Shown here in pieces: positions 5,045 to 8,250 of a stretch of 8,250 bases of DNA. The notes beneath the pieces are model-generated. The model had not been told where the DNA came from and did not search any database. It saw nothing but the letters and a program-made list of their open reading frames with translations. How positions within the stretch are numbered: the stretch's first letter is position 1; the number at the start of each line of letters is the position of its first letter. The DNA is from Corynebacterium sp. (GTDB lineage: Bacteria > Actinomycetota > Actinomycetes > Mycobacteriales > Mycobacteriaceae): positions 1 to 8,250 of the forward strand of contig NZ_JAUMTY010000069.1 in NCBI RefSeq assembly GCF_030530965.1, given 5' to 3'. A program made the position numbers and the translations under genes.

Positions 5045-6739
5045 ATGCCAAATTTCACGCTTACTCCTCGGATTAACCATGGAGCACCTGCGAAAATCAA
5101 ACTTCAGCAGTTTGGCTACTTTTTGCGTATCCTCAAGGACCTTGAGGTTCTTGAGCCCATGGGCCCTGGCGATATCGTCGCCGCAGCGAAGAGTTTCTAC
5201 CGCTGGGGAGCGCTAGAAACAACGATGCTATCCATGGCCGCGCGGATGAACCCGGACCGACTTGGGCTCGTTGATGATGACGGCGAACTCACCTACGCCG
5301 AGTTCTGGGAGCGCACTACCCGCCTGGCGCTGGCGCTCCAGGCCCGGGGAGTGAAAGCCGGCACCAACGTCGCCGTCCTAGCCCGCAACGGCAGAGCAGC
5401 CATACTTCCTCTCACATGCCGCCACATGCTGGGCTTCAACATTTTTATGGTTAATGCGAACACGTCGGCAAAGCAGCTCGAGCACGTGCTGGCATTCAAC
5501 CACATTGATGTCTTCATCCTTGACGATGAATTCCTCCCCATGCTCGCCGATGATGCCGCGGAAAAATACGACATCATTCTTGGCCACGTCGATAATCCCG
5601 ATAATGCCGAGCGTTACGAGACTATGGATGGCATCATTAGCCAGGCTCGAGTAACCGATTCGCTACCCACCCGGCCGAAACGTGGCTTCCACGTTGTGAT
5701 GACGTCGGGAACCACCGGAATGCCCAAGGGCGTTATTCGCGGGGCGTTTAAGTCACCCCAGGGTGCGGCACCATTAGTATCGGGGATTCCGTGGAAGCGC
5801 GGTCTCACTGTTATCCTCACCAGTGTTCTTTTCCACGACTACGGGTGGGCCAACCTCGTCTTATCCTTGTTTACGCAATCCACCATCATTGCTCGGCGGG
5901 GCTTCGCTCCGGAAGAAACACTGCGCGACATCCAGCACTACAACGCCACGGCGATGTGCTCGGCTGCCTCGCGCCTGCGTTCCATCGTCTCCTATATGGA
6001 TAACGAAGGAATCGACCACGTTGATGGGCTTCGGTTTATCGTTTCGGCTGGTAGCCCCTTGGCTGCTCATGAGATCGAAAAGACCAACGAGAAGTTCGGC
6101 GGCCCAGAAGCGAAACCCGTCCTCTGTAACCTCTACGGAAGTTCGGAATCTGGCCCGATCGCCGTTGCGCGACCCGAAGAGCTCGCCGCAGATACCGCAC
6201 TCAGTGGCCGCATCTACCCCGGTGAAATCGTCGACATCCGTGATGAGGACGGCAACCTGGTCCCCGAGGGTGAAATCGGCATCATTTGGGTTGCTGCGTA
6301 CGACCTCTTTGCCGGATACACCGACCAGGACATCGACATTCCCACGATCAACGGTGCGATCTGTATGCACGACCGCGGCTACATCACCGACGGCAACATG
6401 CTCCATGTGCTCGGCCGTGGGGATGACCTCATCATTACCCAGTTCGCCGAAAAGATCTTCCCGATCGAGATTGAAAACGCCCTGGTTTCGCACTCGAGGA
6501 TTCATGACTCCTATGTTCACGGTGTTGAGGATGACCAGTATGGTCAGGCCATTCGTGCCTACATCATTAGGGAAGAGGGCACGGATCCGATTACTCCGGA
6601 TGAAGTCCGCGAGCACGTTGTGAATGAGCTCTCCGAAGGACACCGCCCGCGCGACGTCTTCTTCGTTGATGAATTCCCGCGAAACCCCATGGGCAAAGTG
6701 ATCCGGAAGAAGCTTCCTGGGTGCTCCACCGTGGAGTAG
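5045..6739 (+). CDS. Long-chain fatty-acid-CoA ligase, FadD2/FadD12-like (paralog B)
   Basis: This 564-residue acyl-CoA ligase is a paralog of the one at 2112-3791. It carries the same blocks: PDRLGLVDDDG (70-80), ATP loop TSGTTGMPKG (220-229), FHDYGW (263-268), YGSSES (364-369), GRGDDLI (457-463) and C-terminal catalytic Lys551 in PMGKV. The TGD motif reads MHDRG (441-445), keeping Asp443. The frame is open upstream to 4934, but that extension has no counterpart in paralog A and crosses the probable promoter, so ATG 5045 (MPNFT) is preferred. The first 160 residues match paralog A without gaps, and identity is highest from residue 41 on (68 of 120 by hand count). After about 5100 the GC content rises toward that of the cyclase, unlike paralog A. 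The gene converges on the cyclase with an 18-bp gap. Exact substrate is unknown. Confidence 0.9.
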   Translation: MPNFTLTPRINHGAPAKIKLQQFGYFLRILKDLEVLEPMGPGDIVAAAKSFYRWGALETTMLSMAARMNPDRLGLVDDDGELTYAEFWERTTRLALALQARGVKAGTNVAVLARNGRAAILPLTCRHMLGFNIFMVNANTSAKQLEHVLAFNHIDVFILDDEFLPMLADDAAEKYDIILGHVDNPDNAERYETMDGIISQARVTDSLPTRPKRGFHVVMTSGTTGMPKGVIRGAFKSPQGAAPLVSGIPWKRGLTVILTSVLFHDYGWANLVLSLFTQSTIIARRGFAPEETLRDIQHYNATAMCSAASRLRSIVSYMDNEGIDHVDGLRFIVSAGSPLAAHEIEKTNEKFGGPEAKPVLCNLYGSSESGPIAVARPEELAADTALSGRIYPGEIVDIRDEDGNLVPEGEIGIIWVAAYDLFAGYTDQDIDIPTINGAICMHDRGYITDGNMLHVLGRGDDLIITQFAEKIFPIEIENALVSHSRIHDSYVHGVEDDQYGQAIRAYIIREEGTDPITPDEVREHVVNELSEGHRPRDVFFVDEFPRNPMGKVIRKKLPGCSTVE

Positions 6740-6757
6740 GGCGTTACGGTTCTAGCG

Positions 6758-8250
6758 TTACCTCTCCGAACGGTCAGCCAGCGTCGGGCGAATAGGCCGT
6801 GCCAACTGAGTCATCTCCTTGCGCCCGCGCAGCTCCACTGACTTCAGCACGGTCCACCGCGCCTGCTCCGCCTCATTCGCGCGCCGCAGCGTCGCAGCAG
6901 AGGTCAAAACACGACCGGGAGTGTCTTTAGCCAAATCCGTCAGCCGAGCCGCCTGGTTCACAGCGTCGCCGATCACCGTGTACTCAAAGCGGTCATGGGC
7001 ACCGATGTGACCAGCCACAACGTGCCCGGCGGCCACGCCAATACCCGACTGCAGACGCAAACCGCGCAGCTCCGCCCGGAGCTCGCGCGCCGCCGCCAAC
7101 GCGTGGCCAGCGATGTCGTCAAGTGGCAGCGGAGCCCCGAAAACCGCCAGCGCCGCGTCGCCCTCGAACTTGTTGATAATCCCGCGGTGCTTGTGCACGA
7201 TCTCCACGACGCGATCAAAGTACTGGTTGAGCGTCTCCACAACCTCCTCCGGAGGGTGGTTCACTGCGAATGTCGTGGAACCAATCACGTCGACGAACAG
7301 CACCGCAACCAGGCGATCCTCGCCGCCCAACACCGGATTTTCCTCCATCGCCTGGCGCGCGACCTCGATGCCCACGTACTGGCCGAACACATCGCGCACG
7401 CGCTGTCGGTCACGCAAACCGCGCATCATTTCGTTGAAGCCGGCCTGCAGAACACCGATCTCCGAGCCGTCGTAAATCGGGACGTCGGTATCCGTCTCGC
7501 CGCGACGCACGCGGAGGATAGCGTCCTGAAGCTCGTCGATGGGGTCCGCGATACTCATCGAGAGCAGCGCAGCACCGGCCCAGCCCGTCACCAACGACGT
7601 CACCGCCAGCGCCACCACCGCGGGCATCAGACTCGCCGCGTCGCTGGAGAAAAACCCCTGGCGAGCGCCCACTGCCAAGAGCACGATTCCCACCACGGGG
7701 ATGGCCGTCGTCGTTACCCATACTTGGCGGATACGCCCACTAATCGACGGCTCCAGGAAAGTACGATCCGCGTTCACCGTCAGGGCGGCGATCGCGATCG
7801 GGCGAACGCGACGCTCCGCAATGAAATACGTGAGCATCGTGACCAGCGCACCGCCCAGAAGAGCCGTCACGCACACCGACACAGCGAGGCTCGCAGAACG
7901 AGTAGCGGCCACCGCCGTGAAGATCACCACACCAATGAGCCACAGAGCCGCGCCCAGGAATGCCTGGAAAGCGGGGATGCGCAGCACCAAATGGCGGATC
8001 ATGATCGGGTCGAAGCGGTCAGGGTGGCGCTGCCACCTGAGTACCGACTGAAAGAGGAAAACAGTACAGCCGATGCCCGCCACGACGGCAGCGACGAAGT
8101 AGACCGCGTAAAGCACGCCCACTGAACTGGAAAAATCCGTGAGATCGTCGCGCTCTTCCAGCGGCAACAAGAACCGGAGGAAAGCGCCCACCGCCAGCGC
8201 GCCGACCACATTAGCCAGAAGCACCAATGCCGCATACAAAGGCCACGACG
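6758..8250 (-). CDS. cyaB: Membrane class III adenylate cyclase with HAMP domain (5' end outside window)
   Basis: The enzyme makes cAMP from ATP at the inner face of the membrane. The frame stays open to the right edge (codons TCG TGG CCT precede Leu at 8237-8239), so the true start lies outside. Numbering from that Leu, six membrane segments lie at about 2-26, 41-65, 86-111, 116-140, 172-192 and 203-229. A HAMP linker follows (to about 282), then the catalytic domain: metal ligands Asp317 (FVDVIGS) and Asp361 (KFEGD), adenine-selecting Lys357, and transition-state residues Asn428 and Arg432 (GDAVNQAAR). The partner of Lys357 is Thr421 rather than Asp, as in class IIIb cyclases, which use ATP. 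The layout matches mycobacterial Rv1318c/Rv1319c/Rv1320c/Rv3645 and corynebacterial CyaB, the cAMP source for the regulator GlxR. GC is the highest in the window, which suggests native core chromosome. The symbol is assigned by architecture. Confidence 0.88.
   Translation of the reverse strand, partial: SWPLYAALVLLANVVGALAVGAFLRFLLPLEERDDLTDFSSSVGVLYAVYFVAAVVAGIGCTVFLFQSVLRWQRHPDRFDPIMIRHLVLRIPAFQAFLGAALWLIGVVIFTAVAATRSASLAVSVCVTALLGGALVTMLTYFIAERRVRPIAIAALTVNADRTFLEPSISGRIRQVWVTTTAIPVVGIVLLAVGARQGFFSSDAASLMPAVVALAVTSLVTGWAGAALLSMSIADPIDELQDAILRVRRGETDTDVPIYDGSEIGVLQAGFNEMMRGLRDRQRVRDVFGQYVGIEVARQAMEENPVLGGEDRLVAVLFVDVIGSTTFAVNHPPEEVVETLNQYFDRVVEIVHKHRGIINKFEGDAALAVFGAPLPLDDIAGHALAAARELRAELRGLRLQSGIGVAAGHVVAGHIGAHDRFEYTVIGDAVNQAARLTDLAKDTPGRVLTSAATLRRANEAEQARWTVLKSVELRGRKEMTQLARPIRPTLADRSER

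Noticed and set aside
5823..6643. Long open frames of about 260 codons on both strands inside ligase B
   Set aside because: They are shadows of the real gene in GC-rich codon sequence, with Ser/Arg/Thr-rich or scrambled products and no domain motif.
6724..6760. Terminator between ligase B and the cyclase
   Set aside because: CTCCA-CCG-TGGAG at 6724-6736 is a weak 5-bp hairpin within the last codons and without a T tract; the repeated GCGTTAC at 6741 and 6755 is too short to interpret.
6995..8125. A 376-codon plus-strand frame opposite the adenylate cyclase
   Set aside because: The product is His/Arg/Gln-rich low-complexity, typical of an antisense frame in high-GC DNA; the minus-strand frame has complete cyclase motifs.
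1..8250. CRISPR array, tRNA, rRNA, insertion sequence, or phage and defence genes
   Set aside because: No regularly spaced repeats, no tRNA-like cloverleaf that I could recognise, and no transposase, integrase or nuclease motifs in any plausible gene.

Overview
The window looks like accessory chromosome from a Corynebacterium or a close mycolic-acid actinobacterium. The evidence is a six-helix HAMP adenylate cyclase of the CyaB/Rv1318c type, FadD2/FadD12-like acyl-CoA ligases, a secreted SGNH esterase with two Cys pairs, a palindrome of the GlxR/CRP type, and a tiny amphipathic PorA/PorH-like protein. The genus is inferred from protein style only; no rRNA or other marker is present. Sampled lines are about 45-53% GC in the left and centre (for example lines 2281 and 3601) against about 73% in the cyclase (line 7561), so the left two thirds may have a different history from the right end.

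Layout. Position 1-133 (minus) is the start of a gene that resembles the N-terminus of oleate hydratase. Position 134-740 is a long intergenic region with a strong GlxR-like palindrome at 455-470 and weak promoter candidates facing both ways. Position 741-1979 (plus) is a probable two-gene operon: a secreted SGNH/GDSL hydrolase followed 12 bp later by an easily missed 54-residue acidic amphipathic protein, closed by a 12-bp-stem terminator at 2013-2053. Position 2112-3791 (plus) is a long-chain acyl-CoA ligase. A GC-rich hairpin at 3823-3852 then separates it from a convergent 3-hydroxyacyl-CoA dehydrogenase at 3955-4812 (minus). A 232-bp divergent control region follows, with inverted repeats and a perfect TATAAT box. 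Position 5045-6739 (plus) is a second acyl-CoA ligase, a paralog of the first. It converges, with an 18-bp gap, on a class III adenylate cyclase (6758 to the right edge, minus) whose N-terminus lies outside the window.

Working model (inference): this is a fatty-acid acquisition and modification locus. The secreted esterase would release acyl chains outside the cell, and the small amphipathic protein may sit in or near the mycomembrane. The two ligases would activate fatty acids to CoA esters, the dehydrogenase would oxidise 3-hydroxyacyl-CoA, and the oleate-hydratase-like enzyme would hydrate unsaturated fatty acids. A cAMP-dependent regulator acting at 455-470 would link the esterase operon to carbon status, and the cyclase at the right end is a plausible source of that cAMP.
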